Assembly (NCBI RefSeq): GCF_016757755.1
Contig: NZ_CP068437.1
Coordinates: forward strand, 2,480,001-2,544,000
From: Shewanella sp. KX20019
GTDB lineage: Bacteria; Pseudomonadota; Gammaproteobacteria; Enterobacterales; Shewanellaceae
Reading direction: 5' to 3'
Length of the DNA stretch: 64,000 nucleotides
The translations under genes and the position numbers were made by a program. Below are positions 50,728 to 59,237 of the stretch, one piece after another. Under the pieces are notes generated by a model that was given only the letters and a program-made list of their open reading frames with translations, was not told where the DNA came from and searched no databases. Each line of letters starts with the position of its first letter. The stretch's first letter is position 1.

Positions 50728-51095
50728 GAAAATTAGTAGCTATCCAGCTGATAAGATTTGCTGTAGTGGGTGCTATAGCAACATTAACTCATTTAACATT
50801 ATCATTACTGCTGATTTTGGAGGGGGATTTTACTTTAATTTCGGCCAATATAATCGCTTTTGTTGTTGTTTTTTCATTTTCATACTTCACAAATACTTCT
50901 TGGAGTTTTTCTACCCATGTGAGTTTTAAAAACTTCAAAAAATATTTGTGTGTTGCACTTGGTAATGTATTGTTCATAACCATAGTAGCTTCGCTGTTTG
51001 ACAAGGAATCAAATGTTGTAGGTGTTGTTATTATCGCAATTACACTACCTATATTTAGCTTTACATTGCAAAAGTGGTGGGTGTATAAAATTTGA
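50724..51095 (+). CDS. GtrA-family membrane protein (lipid-linked sugar flippase)
   Basis: A 123-residue protein with four membrane helices: RFAVVGAIATLTHLTLSLLL (core VVGAIATLTHL), then NIIAFVVVFSFSYFTNTSWSF, which carries the family signature NxxxF...NxxWxF, and two further helices. GtrA proteins are thought to flip polyprenyl-phosphate-linked glucose. Last gene of the plus-strand cluster; converges on the phosphotransferase gene with a 23-base gap. Confidence 0.85.
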   Translation: MRKLVAIQLIRFAVVGAIATLTHLTLSLLLILEGDFTLISANIIAFVVVFSFSYFTNTSWSFSTHVSFKNFKKYLCVALGNVLFITIVASLFDKESNVVGVVIIAITLPIFSFTLQKWWVYKI

Positions 51096-51118
51096 TAAGC
51101 ATATCAAGTTGTGAAGTA

Positions 51119-53131
51119 TTAATTTATTTGGTTATCAACAGAAGAGCATTTTCCCATTACATCAAATCCTTCGTCGTCTTTATAATGATTGCAGAGTGAA
51201 ACCAACATTTTCTTCCAAGGAGCCTCTCCATCATAACTTGATATGTTAAACCAATATTTTTGTTCCGAGTCAACCAAGACGATGTCATCGTAGTCAGAAA
51301 TTATAGTAAGTAGCCATGATTTATAATACACGGCACGTTGTTTACTAGAAATGAGTGTTTTATACAAATCGGGTTTCATAACTGCTCGACCATCTTCTCT
51401 AATCTCATAGCTAGATGCCGTTTCTGATAATACCTTGGTGTTATCTATAAAGCTTGCGTTAACTGATTTTACGGACCTTGATGATTCGACGAAAACCATT
51501 TTATCCTCATCGACATTTATTTCATTCAATGGTAGTGGCTGCCCGTCAAAATTTAAATAGGTAGGGTTTGAATCAATGTTTAACTGTCTAAATATAGATG
51601 GGGCTATATCTACTAGCGAGAAGGTGCCATCTATAATTTTAGGCTCTTCAACTAATTTCTCATCTTTATATCTAGTGTAGGATAGAACAATATTTGCCTG
51701 CTCACTATTAAGTACATTAGTACCATGACCCCATGCATTTAGGTTAAGAGGTTTATTTAAGTCAAGAGTAGGATTGTGAAGTTTATCCTTCTCCAGCATA
51801 AATCCTTCTCCGTGATCAGATATAATGTAAATAATGGCATCTTTAAGAAGCCCCTTATTTGAAAGGCCGATCATTAGTTTACTAAACTGCAGGTCTACTT
51901 TTTTGAGCATCTCTTTATATAGAAAATGATTATAATTTCCCGTCCATTCACTTGGATTAGGCTCTATAAAGTCTTTTGATGTATAAGGCCAATGTAGCTG
52001 ACAAAAGTGAACGGCGAGAAAATTGGGTTTACTTGTGTCAATACTTGATATTACTTTTTTATTGAAAAGTTCCGGATCATAAGTTTTACCGTAGCCACGA
52101 TTAACATGCAGATAAGGGAAAAGAAATTCACCTAAACGTGTATTTACCAAGAGGTTAATTTGAGGAAGATCTGCATATCCTGAAATAATAACATCGGCTA
52201 CACCAATTTTTGGGCCAATCACGTTTTTGAATCCATATGATTCATCTATTTGATTGAATCGCCTTTCATCCATTGCATAGGTGCTTATGTAACCGCGACT
52301 ATGCAATTGATCAAGTAAGGGTATTTCCTTTTCTACCAATTCTGGTGGTGCTAGGTTAAACCTCGCTCCATGTGTTTTTGGGTACTGTCCTTGAAGTAAA
52401 CTCAGCCATGCGACATAGGTGCGTGCTAATGGAGTATAGCTATTTTTATATATTATCGATTTTGATAGGAATTTATTTATTTCTGGTGTTAGTTCGTTAC
52501 TAGGGTCTCTATAAGAGAGGTGGTCAGGCCGTAGTCCATCTATACCAATAATAATTACGTTTGGAAGTGTTGATTGGATTTTGTCGGTAGTAGGAACTAG
52601 TGGAATGATAAATACAATGCTAGCTAAAACTATCGTTGCTATTATAAGGGAGCGATTGAGTAGATATAAACCATAGCAAAACAAAAGAGTAATAGTGAAA
52701 CCGCCAATATACACCATGACCTGACTTGCTAAAACAGTTCCTCTAAAGTAGCCTAATAGTGAAGTCGGGTAATAAAGTGAATTTGCTGCTAATATAATAG
52801 TTAAGTGCAATATGATTATAAAAAGCCAGAACTGTGTTGTAAGGCTACTGTTTGTGTTGTTCATCATCGGCTTGCAGGAAATAGTGATAACTGCAGCCCA
52901 AATCAAATGTATACATAATACAATTAGCAGGAAGTATACTAGGTCTCCTATGACACTAAAATTGAGTATTTGTGAGGTTTCAAATCTTGCAAATGCTTTT
53001 GCTATTGAGAACGAAGTAAGATACTGAAGAGATTGTTTGTAATTAATGAGGACAATAGTAAATAATGTAAGAGTAAAAAAACTACGCCAAAATATACGTG
53101 TCATTGATACTTTACTTATACTGGAGTCCAT
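51119..53131 (-). CDS. membrane alkaline-phosphatase-superfamily transferase (Thr in place of sulfatase Cys)
   Basis: A 670-residue protein with about five N-terminal helices (residues 12-180) and a large extracytoplasmic sulfatase/LTA-synthase-like domain. Metal ligands appear in IIGIDGLRPDHLS (D198) and YIISDHGEGF (D439, H440). In the segment PLARTYVAWLSLLQGQYPKTHG (core ARTYVAWLSLLQGQYP), the residue aligned with the sulfatase formylglycine Cys is T238, and the CxPxR motif is absent. Thr at this place is the nucleophile in EptA and LtaS. So phosphoethanolamine or phosphoglycerol transfer is more likely than sulfate removal. It faces the glycan cluster and probably modifies the same glycan. 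Confidence 0.75.
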   Translation of the reverse strand: MDSSISKVSMTRIFWRSFFTLTLFTIVLINYKQSLQYLTSFSIAKAFARFETSQILNFSVIGDLVYFLLIVLCIHLIWAAVITISCKPMMNNTNSSLTTQFWLFIIILHLTIILAANSLYYPTSLLGYFRGTVLASQVMVYIGGFTITLLFCYGLYLLNRSLIIATIVLASIVFIIPLVPTTDKIQSTLPNVIIIGIDGLRPDHLSYRDPSNELTPEINKFLSKSIIYKNSYTPLARTYVAWLSLLQGQYPKTHGARFNLAPPELVEKEIPLLDQLHSRGYISTYAMDERRFNQIDESYGFKNVIGPKIGVADVIISGYADLPQINLLVNTRLGEFLFPYLHVNRGYGKTYDPELFNKKVISSIDTSKPNFLAVHFCQLHWPYTSKDFIEPNPSEWTGNYNHFLYKEMLKKVDLQFSKLMIGLSNKGLLKDAIIYIISDHGEGFMLEKDKLHNPTLDLNKPLNLNAWGHGTNVLNSEQANIVLSYTRYKDEKLVEEPKIIDGTFSLVDIAPSIFRQLNIDSNPTYLNFDGQPLPLNEINVDEDKMVFVESSRSVKSVNASFIDNTKVLSETASSYEIREDGRAVMKPDLYKTLISSKQRAVYYKSWLLTIISDYDDIVLVDSEQKYWFNISSYDGEAPWKKMLVSLCNHYKDDEGFDVMGKCSSVDNQIN

Positions 53132-53139
53132 AAGTTTCC

Positions 53140-53415
53140 TTAGTTGTCATCCGTTATTTCTGAACTGTTGTCGAGCTTAGATTGGGTGACAAGGTATTTG
53201 TTATGATTGTATATAGCATTACTATTATCGTTTGATGCTGGCCAGTCCCCTAAAATCATGTATCGCTCCGCTAAACTAGACCCTGATTCTACCTTTGATT
53301 TTATCGTTGCTTTCAGTTGGTATGTCTTCCAAGCGGATAAAACATGAAGAGAAGCAAATATTAAGATTAAGCAGGTCAAAGAAATTTGGATCAGACGTTG
53401 TCGTTTGTTCTTCAT
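53140..53415 (-). CDS. small single-pass membrane protein, unknown function
   Basis: A 91-residue protein with a basic N-terminus (KNKRQRL), one membrane helix (about residues 8-28) and a soluble tail with a short helix, then GDWPASNDNSNAIYN. This organisation, helix then a DWPxSN segment, faintly recalls a pilin. There is no prepilin cleavage site. It is eight bases upstream of the transferase gene on the same strand, so the two form an operon. I do not recognise a family. Confidence 0.5.
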   Translation of the reverse strand: MKNKRQRLIQISLTCLILIFASLHVLSAWKTYQLKATIKSKVESGSSLAERYMILGDWPASNDNSNAIYNHNKYLVTQSKLDNSSEITDDN

Positions 53416-53706
53416 TTATTCCTCCAACCAATCTTTTTGATCTAGTATGAATACACTGTTCATTTATCATTACTGAGATTTAACCTACCTAGTCTTAAGC
53501 TATAGTATAGATATTGATATAGCAATGGCTAGAAATAATGAACAACTAGCTACCGAAGTGACATGAACGCCGGAGTTAGTAGAATTGATTTGCTATACCA
53601 CCTGTTAATTGATTTGTTGTTCTTTGCTTTTTAGAAGCTAACACGCGATATTAGTAGTTGATACGAAATATCACATACTTACTTATTAATAAGAGGATTT
53701 ATCCCT

Positions 53707-55158
53707 ATGAACTATCGCTTTTTAGTAGGTATATTGGTAGTGTTTTGCGGCTTATCTACCGTGATACATGATGTATCTGCATCAGATGACTTATCTGCGG
53801 TTAAAAAAGTTTATAGTTTGAATAATGGGGATATGCTTTGGTTAGGTAGCGGGAGTGATGCTGAATTAAAACAGAGTTTGTTTCTTTTCTTCAAGGAACT
53901 TGGAGTCGATGCGCCAGAGAAAGCGCAGCTTGTAGACGGAAATATAGCAAAATACGATGAGAGTTTAACAGCTTTGTTGTTATTAACTTTGGCACAAATA
54001 GACAAGTCAAAGCAGGGTAATGAGAAGAGGTTAGTTGAGTTGTTTGCCGCATCAGTGGAGAGCGCTGAACTAGCTAGTTTTTTTGCAAATATTTACCCTA
54101 ACTATAAAGAAATAGAGAGTTTAAGACGAAAAATATCAGAATACCAGAGCCTTGATATCACTGTATGGCCATACATTGAAGATAAAGTTCTGAGGTTAGG
54201 GCAAAGTACTAGGATGGTCTCTAACCTTAGGTGGATACTCATTACTTTAGGTGATCTACCCAGCATAAATGTTAGCCGTTACAGATATTCTATATTTGAT
54301 CCAACGATTGTTACTGGTGTAAAGTCATTCCAGAAACGACACGGACTTGTCATTACTGGAAACTTGGATAAGAAAACGGTTAAAGCGTTAAATACTAGTC
54401 CCTTACTGCGCATCGCTCAAATGCAGAATAATCTTTGGCGCTTACTCTCTCTTCCAAGTATTGCTCCTAATACCTATATTTCGATAAATATACCTAATTA
54501 TAAATTTGTCCTTATGGGAAATCAGCGTCATATGCTTGAAATGGATATCATTGTAGGCAAACCTAGCACCCCAACACCAACAATGCAGACAAAATTAGTA
54601 AGCTTGACGACTAACCCCTTTTGGACCCCTCCTGCGAGTATTATATATTCGGAGCTGCTACCGCTTCATAAAAAAGAACCAAATACACTCGTACAGCGCT
54701 CTTTTGAGCTTCATAAGGGAAAGCGGGATAATCCAATCGTTAGGCAATTAGCTGGAGAGGATTCCTTACAATTATCTGCATTATTGAAAGAGTATCGCTT
54801 AGTGCAGGCTCCTGGAAGATATAATGCGCTTGGGAAATTTAGATTTTCAATTCCAAACAATAGCTCCATTTACATGCATGATACGCCTGCAAGATACCTG
54901 TTTGCCAATCAATACCGAGCATTGAGTCATGGTTGTATTCGACTTTCAAAGCCTAGGGAACTAACAAAATACCTTTTTGAACAACAGTATATGGTAAATA
55001 GTCATAAGATAGAAAATGCTCTAGAACATGGCTATTCAAGTCATTTTAGATTACAACAACCAATACCTGTATTTATTACCTACAATACAAGTTGGGTCGC
55101 CTCTGATGGCTCAATCCAGTTTCGCAATGATATATATAATATGGATGGAGATAAATAG
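53707..55158 (+). CDS. murein L,D-transpeptidase (YcbB-like), exported
   Basis: A 483-residue periplasmic enzyme that makes 3-3 peptidoglycan cross-links or attaches proteins to it. A signal peptide ends near ASASD (25-28). A peptidoglycan-binding domain lies at about 198-232 (FDPTIVTGVKSFQKRHGL, TGNLDKKTVKALN). The YkuD domain (about 255-440) has the SHGCIRLSKP motif with H408 and the catalytic C410. An insertion between 315 and 365 is the capping subdomain seen in YcbB (LdtD). Three bases separate it from the HTH gene. Possibly helps pass the Tad pilus through the wall; that is inference. Confidence 0.9.
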   Translation: MNYRFLVGILVVFCGLSTVIHDVSASDDLSAVKKVYSLNNGDMLWLGSGSDAELKQSLFLFFKELGVDAPEKAQLVDGNIAKYDESLTALLLLTLAQIDKSKQGNEKRLVELFAASVESAELASFFANIYPNYKEIESLRRKISEYQSLDITVWPYIEDKVLRLGQSTRMVSNLRWILITLGDLPSINVSRYRYSIFDPTIVTGVKSFQKRHGLVITGNLDKKTVKALNTSPLLRIAQMQNNLWRLLSLPSIAPNTYISINIPNYKFVLMGNQRHMLEMDIIVGKPSTPTPTMQTKLVSLTTNPFWTPPASIIYSELLPLHKKEPNTLVQRSFELHKGKRDNPIVRQLAGEDSLQLSALLKEYRLVQAPGRYNALGKFRFSIPNNSSIYMHDTPARYLFANQYRALSHGCIRLSKPRELTKYLFEQQYMVNSHKIENALEHGYSSHFRLQQPIPVFITYNTSWVASDGSIQFRNDIYNMDGDK

Positions 55159-55160
55159 TA

Positions 55161-55562
55161 ATGGATCAGGTAGCGATTGATAAAAGTTGTATCTTAAAAA
55201 TAATTAGAAAAGAAAAAAATGCTCGGATGCGGCTAAGGTTGTTAGCGATTCTGCACTTTCAGGAAGGTAGGTCACGGTACCAAATCGCTGCTTTTCTTAA
55301 AGTAAGCCGCACGAGTGTGAATAAATGGGTTAATGGATACTTATCCAATGGTTTAAGTGGCTTGAAGGAGAAAGCTCATAGCGGTAGACCATCTGCACTA
55401 TCTATCGAACAAAAAGTACAGTTAAATAATTATATTGAGAGTAGGAAGAATATCTTAAATACAGACAAGTTGAAAGGTAATGATGTTCAATCCTATATTG
55501 AAAGCAATTTTGGTATTAAGTATGAAATATCAAGTATTTATAAAATAATTGAGAAGCTATAG
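55161..55562 (+). CDS. stand-alone IS630-type helix-turn-helix protein
   Basis: A 133-residue protein equivalent to the DNA-binding part of IS630-family transposases. The first HTH is FQEGRSRYQIAAFLKVSRTSVNKWVNGY (core YQIAAFLKVSRTSVNKW), then the linker GLSGLKEKAHSGRPSALS, typical of IS630, and a second winged-helix half (TDKLKGNDVQSYIESNFGIKYEISSIYKIIE). No DDE catalytic domain follows and no terminal inverted repeats are seen. It starts two bases after the transpeptidase stop, so it is co-translated with it and more likely a domesticated regulator than an IS relic. Confidence 0.65.
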   Translation: MDQVAIDKSCILKIIRKEKNARMRLRLLAILHFQEGRSRYQIAAFLKVSRTSVNKWVNGYLSNGLSGLKEKAHSGRPSALSIEQKVQLNNYIESRKNILNTDKLKGNDVQSYIESNFGIKYEISSIYKIIEKL

Positions 55563-55593
55563 TCTGTATTTTTAATAACCTAGCATTCATGGT

Positions 55594-55638
55594 GGAACTA
55601 TTGGAACTATTGGAACTATTGGAACTATTGGAATAATT
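55594..55638. repeat. 9-bp tandem repeat, unit GGAACTATT, five copies
   Basis: Four exact head-to-tail copies (55594-55629) and a fifth changed at two bases (GGAATAATT). It starts about 30 bases after the HTH stop codon and lies outside any reading frame, so copy number may vary by slippage. Confidence 0.9.
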
Positions 55639-56085
55639 CTCTGTTTGTTTAACGAATAATAGTATTTATATATTCATTTAATAAGCCTAATCGTTCCTGT
55701 TCCCCCAGTGTCAGGATTGTTGTCAGTACCCATATGAACCATTTTGTTTATATGCTATTCAAGTTCAAGTCCCATCCCTTTTTTGCTGTTTATATACTGT
55801 ATAAAGTGTCGGCTCTCTATAACTAGAATAATAAACTGGTCTAATTTATTATTTGTTTATCAAAAGAATAGTGTTTTTAGAAATGAGAAATATTTTATAT
55901 TTTCGTCATAAACACAATTAGACACGCTATTAAGTAGCCATAAACTCTTCGAAATGAGGCTGTGGTGACTAAAGGTACTGGCAAGAGAGGGGGGATGTTA
56001 ATTTGATGTAATTTACGCAAAATTATTACTAGACCATTAAATTATTCGACATGGTGAGTCTATAAGGCCTTTGCTACCTTTATTA

Positions 56086-56098
56086 CTAGTGTCACTAG
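56086..56098. promoter_or_regulatory. short palindrome upstream of flp
   Basis: CTAGTG-T-CACTAG, a perfect six-base dyad 76 bases before the flp start. Possible regulator site; too short to be sure. Confidence 0.3.
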
Positions 56099-56174
56099 AG
56101 GGATTTATCTTTTGTGATGGTTAAGACTTCTAGCGGTTAAGCTTGGCAAGGAAAACACTGTGGAGTAAATAAGT

Positions 56175-56369
56175 ATGGATATTAAGAATTTAATCAAAGA
56201 GTTTATTGAAGATGAAAGCGGTTTAACTGCAGTAGAGTACGCGATTGCGGGAGGCCTCGTGGTTGGAGGAATGATTGCCGCATTTAATACGTTAGGATCA
56301 AATGCTACAGATAAAATTAAATGTTTGGCTAGTGCTGTGAACGGTGCTTCAACGGATTGTAGCTCTTAA
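56175..56369 (+). CDS. flp: Flp-family type IVb pilin
   Basis: The major subunit of the Tad pilus, 64 residues. A short leader ends in the prepilin site DESG|LTAVEYAIAGGLVV: cleavage after G16, with the required Glu at position +5 (E21) followed by Tyr. One membrane helix follows, and a short C-terminal part with a Cys pair (KCLAS...DCSS) that may form a disulfide. First gene of the Tad locus, with the prepilin peptidase next. Confidence 0.93.
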   Translation: MDIKNLIKEFIEDESGLTAVEYAIAGGLVVGGMIAAFNTLGSNATDKIKCLASAVNGASTDCSS

Positions 56370-56443
56370 CCTGGTTCATATGGCTCACTCTATCGATGAG
56401 TGAGTCAGGCTAACCTAAATATGATGCAGGTTAAAGGACTACC

Positions 56444-57010
56444 ATGAACGAAATTCAACTAAGTATGCAATTGGGCTTTTCAGCCCTTTTTTTTCTGATG
56501 GCGATCACCTTTGATCTATCCAGACAAAAAATACCTAATAAACTAACTCTTATTGCTGTCGTTATTGGATTTTCTTTAAATGCTTACTTTTCCCAGATGT
56601 CTGGAATTATTACCGCATTATTTGGTTTTTCTCTTGCCTTTTTAATTCTTTTTCCTACTTTTATATTTCGTATTTTAGGTGCGGGTGATATTAAGTTAAT
56701 GATGGGGATTGGTGCATTAATGGGACCTCAACTTCTTTTATGGAGTTTGGCCTATGGCATCGTTGCCGGTACTGTAACAAGCGTAGCGCTTGTTATATGG
56801 AAAACAGGCTTTAATGGCATAATTTATACGCTAAAACGTTACTGGGACTGTATTTATATGCGCAAATATTTTGCGCCTGAAGAGGGAGAAGCTGCTGGCC
56901 AACGTGTGCCTTATGCACCAGCTTTAGCACTAGGTTGGCTTTGGGCCTGTTCACTCGATCCTGCTATTAACAATCTATACGTCTCTTATAGCCACTATAT
57001 TTCTTCATAG
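56444..57010 (+). CDS. tadV: Tad prepilin peptidase (A24A, TadV/CpaA)
   Basis: A 188-residue polytopic aspartic protease that removes the leader of Flp and the TadE/F pseudopilins. The catalytic aspartates are D24 in AITFDLSRQKIPNK and D82 in LGAGDIKLMMGIGA (the GxGD motif). Short form without the N-methylation domain, as in TadV. It is preceded by AAAGGA and lies 74 bases after flp. Confidence 0.9.
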   Translation: MNEIQLSMQLGFSALFFLMAITFDLSRQKIPNKLTLIAVVIGFSLNAYFSQMSGIITALFGFSLAFLILFPTFIFRILGAGDIKLMMGIGALMGPQLLLWSLAYGIVAGTVTSVALVIWKTGFNGIIYTLKRYWDCIYMRKYFAPEEGEAAGQRVPYAPALALGWLWACSLDPAINNLYVSYSHYISS

Positions 57011-57021
57011 GGGGTTAAGTC

Positions 57022-58344
57022 ATGGCACTTGAAGAACGAAGAGTCTCCAATTTAGATAGTAGCGCTGAAACGACAGTAGTAGATTCTGCTCATCAATTGG
57101 CACCTCGGCCTACAACAATAAAAGGTACAGGACTTTCTGAGTCTTTGCTGTTGGATCTGCTATTGAAACATTTGCTTGCCGGCGGAGTACTGACCAAAGA
57201 GCAGATGGTGAAATTGCTCGGTGTTACCGGTGGTATTATCCAACATCTGCTCGATGCAGCAAAGGCACTAGCTTGGGTTGAGAATAGGCAGACGACGATA
57301 GATGGACAGATGCGTTATGCGCTTAGCGCTGGTGGCGAAATCCACGCAAAACAAGCTTTATCTAGAAACGGTTACCTCGGCCTAGCTCCTGTTCCGTTGA
57401 AACAGTACGGTGATATCTGTAAAAAACAATCGAGTCGAGCAAATCCAATTACCTTTGACATGCTTGAAAAAGGACTATCAGCTCTGGTTCTACCAAAAGA
57501 TCTACTCTTCAAAATAGGGCCAGCAATGAACTCGAGTCGGCCAGTACTTATCTACGGGCCACCGGGCACGGGCAAAAGTTATTTGTGCCGCCACTTGAAT
57601 TTGACCATAGGTGATAATGTCCTTATTCCATATGCATTAGCAATTGGCAACGAAGTCATACAGGTATTCGATCCTGAACTTCATCATCGTGTGGAAACCA
57701 AAGGGAATGTAAGTAGTTTAAATCTAGTCAAGGGGCATGATCCAAGATGGTTAAGGTGTAAGCGCCCGTTGAGAATTACTGGGGGAGAGCTAACCGCTGA
57801 GATGTTAGAGGTTCAGTTTGATAGCCACAGTAGAACCTATATGGCGCCACTTCAGTTGAAAGCAAACAATGGAATTTTACTGCTAGACGATCTTGGAAGA
57901 CAGAAAATAAGCGCTAAGCAGCTGTTCAACCGTTGGATCATTCCTATGGAAGAGCGCAGAGATTTCTTAAGTTTACAGTCGGGTGAACATTTTGAAATAC
58001 CTTTCGAACTTATTTTACTTTTTTCAACTAACCTTAATCCTAAGGAATTGGTAGACGAAGCCTTTCTTAGACGTCTGGGGTATAAAATTCATTTTGATGC
58101 ACTAGATGAAGCATTATATAAAAAAATTTGGTTTAAGGTATGTGCTGATTTAAATTTAAGTTGTACAGAAGAGGTTTTTCAATATCTTTTAGATGAGTTT
58201 CACAAACGATATAAAAAACCTCTCATCCCTTGCTATCCCAGAGATTTATTGGGAATCATGTCTGACCAAATTAGCTTTATGGAATTTGAACGAGTTGTTA
58301 CGCCGTCCTTAGTTGATTCAGCATGGTCAATTTATTTTGTATAA
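57022..58344 (+). CDS. MoxR-like AAA ATPase in the Tad locus
   Basis: A 440-residue cytoplasmic ATPase. An N-terminal helical region with an HTH-like part (about 35-110: LTKEQMVKLLGVTGGIIQHLLDAAKAL, core KEQMVKLLGVTGGIIQHL) precedes the AAA core: Walker A GPPGTGKS (179-186), Walker B GILLLDD (284-290), a sensor region LLFSTNLNP, and DEAFLRRLGYKI with the arginine-finger pair. It is not TadA, which is a secretion ATPase with a different fold. Known from some other Tad loci as a predicted ATPase with chaperone activity; its role is unproven. Eleven bases after tadV. Confidence 0.8.
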   Translation: MALEERRVSNLDSSAETTVVDSAHQLAPRPTTIKGTGLSESLLLDLLLKHLLAGGVLTKEQMVKLLGVTGGIIQHLLDAAKALAWVENRQTTIDGQMRYALSAGGEIHAKQALSRNGYLGLAPVPLKQYGDICKKQSSRANPITFDMLEKGLSALVLPKDLLFKIGPAMNSSRPVLIYGPPGTGKSYLCRHLNLTIGDNVLIPYALAIGNEVIQVFDPELHHRVETKGNVSSLNLVKGHDPRWLRCKRPLRITGGELTAEMLEVQFDSHSRTYMAPLQLKANNGILLLDDLGRQKISAKQLFNRWIIPMEERRDFLSLQSGEHFEIPFELILLFSTNLNPKELVDEAFLRRLGYKIHFDALDEALYKKIWFKVCADLNLSCTEEVFQYLLDEFHKRYKKPLIPCYPRDLLGIMSDQISFMEFERVVTPSLVDSAWSIYFV

Positions 58345-58386
58345 ATGTATGACATTCAGATTTAATTTATTCTTTAGGAGCGACAA

Positions 58387-59190
58387 ATGAATAACAAAAC
58401 TCTCTTATTTGTCATTTTATCACTGGTGTTTGGCGTTACTGCCGTATATCTCGCTCAAAATTGGCTTAAGAGTAACAGCCAAGTTGAGGTTAGCGGGAAA
58501 ACTGGCAGTGTCATCACCATGGCAGTGCAAGTCCCTTTAGGAGCGATATTGGAGCGTAAGCACTTGGCATTGACGGCAGTACCGGAAGCGTTTATTCCAG
58601 AGGGGGCATTACGAGATATTAAAGACGCTGAAGGTAAAGTCGTAAAGCAGCGCTTATATGCTGGAGAGGTATTGAGGACTGAAAGGTTAGCTGTGAAAGG
58701 GGAAGGGAGTACGTTAGCGAGTTTAATAACCCCTTCTATGCGAGCGGTAACTATTAGGGTGAATGATGTAGTTGGTGTAGCAGGATTTTTACTTCCTGGC
58801 AACCGAGTAGATATCATTAATATCTTCACAACTGACGGCTTGAAAACAGATATTGTGCTTTCAAATGTAAAAATACTTGCTATCGATCAGAGAGCTTCAA
58901 ATGATGAAAACAAACCGGTAGTTGTTCGAGCGGTAACATTGGAGCTCAGCTTAGAGCAGGCTGAAATATTGATGATTGCTAAGAGTCGGGGGGCATTACA
59001 ACTGGCGCTCAGAAACCCCAATGACACAGCAGTAATTGAACTTGCGGCAATCGATGAACCTGAACAAGTTAAAGTAGATGATGTTAAGCCCGTTGAGATT
59101 AAACATGTAGCGAGTGTCTCCAATAGAAGTAAACAAAAGGTAATTTTGCTTAAAGGAATGAAAGAGCAAGAGATTAAAGTAAATAACTAG
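58387..59190 (+). CDS. rcpC: Flp pilus assembly protein RcpC/CpaB
   Basis: A 267-residue periplasmic protein with one N-terminal membrane helix (4-24). A SAF domain lies at about 45-110 (VPLGAILERKHLALTAVPEAF, core LGAILERKHLALTAV), then the RcpC/CpaB domain with LITPSMRAVTIRVNDVVGVAGFLLPGNRVDI (core RAVTIRVNDVVGVAGFLLPG), the family's best signature. It probably helps the secretin in the periplasm. GGAG ribosome-binding site before the ATG; rcpA follows after 47 bases. Confidence 0.9.
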   Translation: MNNKTLLFVILSLVFGVTAVYLAQNWLKSNSQVEVSGKTGSVITMAVQVPLGAILERKHLALTAVPEAFIPEGALRDIKDAEGKVVKQRLYAGEVLRTERLAVKGEGSTLASLITPSMRAVTIRVNDVVGVAGFLLPGNRVDIINIFTTDGLKTDIVLSNVKILAIDQRASNDENKPVVVRAVTLELSLEQAEILMIAKSRGALQLALRNPNDTAVIELAAIDEPEQVKVDDVKPVEIKHVASVSNRSKQKVILLKGMKEQEIKVNN

Positions 59191-59237
59191 CATTTAGTGG
59201 AAGCAAGCGTTAAGTATCGTGTTTTAAGGAGAGCAAC

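Larger units (their letters stand above)
55563..56174. other. long non-coding region upstream of the Tad locus
   Basis: 612 AT-rich bases with no credible gene. It contains the 9-bp tandem repeat (55594-55638), the CTAGTG-T-CACTAG palindrome (56086-56098) and must hold the flp promoter. I looked for and did not find a sigma-54 type promoter. Confidence 0.55.

Noticed and set aside
51119..53131. Classical sulfatase
   Set aside because: The formylglycine motif CxPxR is absent and Thr stands in place of Cys.
55161..55562. IS630 insertion sequence
   Set aside because: Only the HTH half is present; no DDE domain, no terminal inverted repeats or TA duplication seen, and it is tightly joined to the preceding gene.
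55594..55638. CRISPR-like array
   Set aside because: The nine-base units are contiguous with no spacers and no cas genes nearby.
56100..56174. Sigma-54 promoter before flp
   Set aside because: The TGGCA-like sequence there has no TTGC element at the required spacing.
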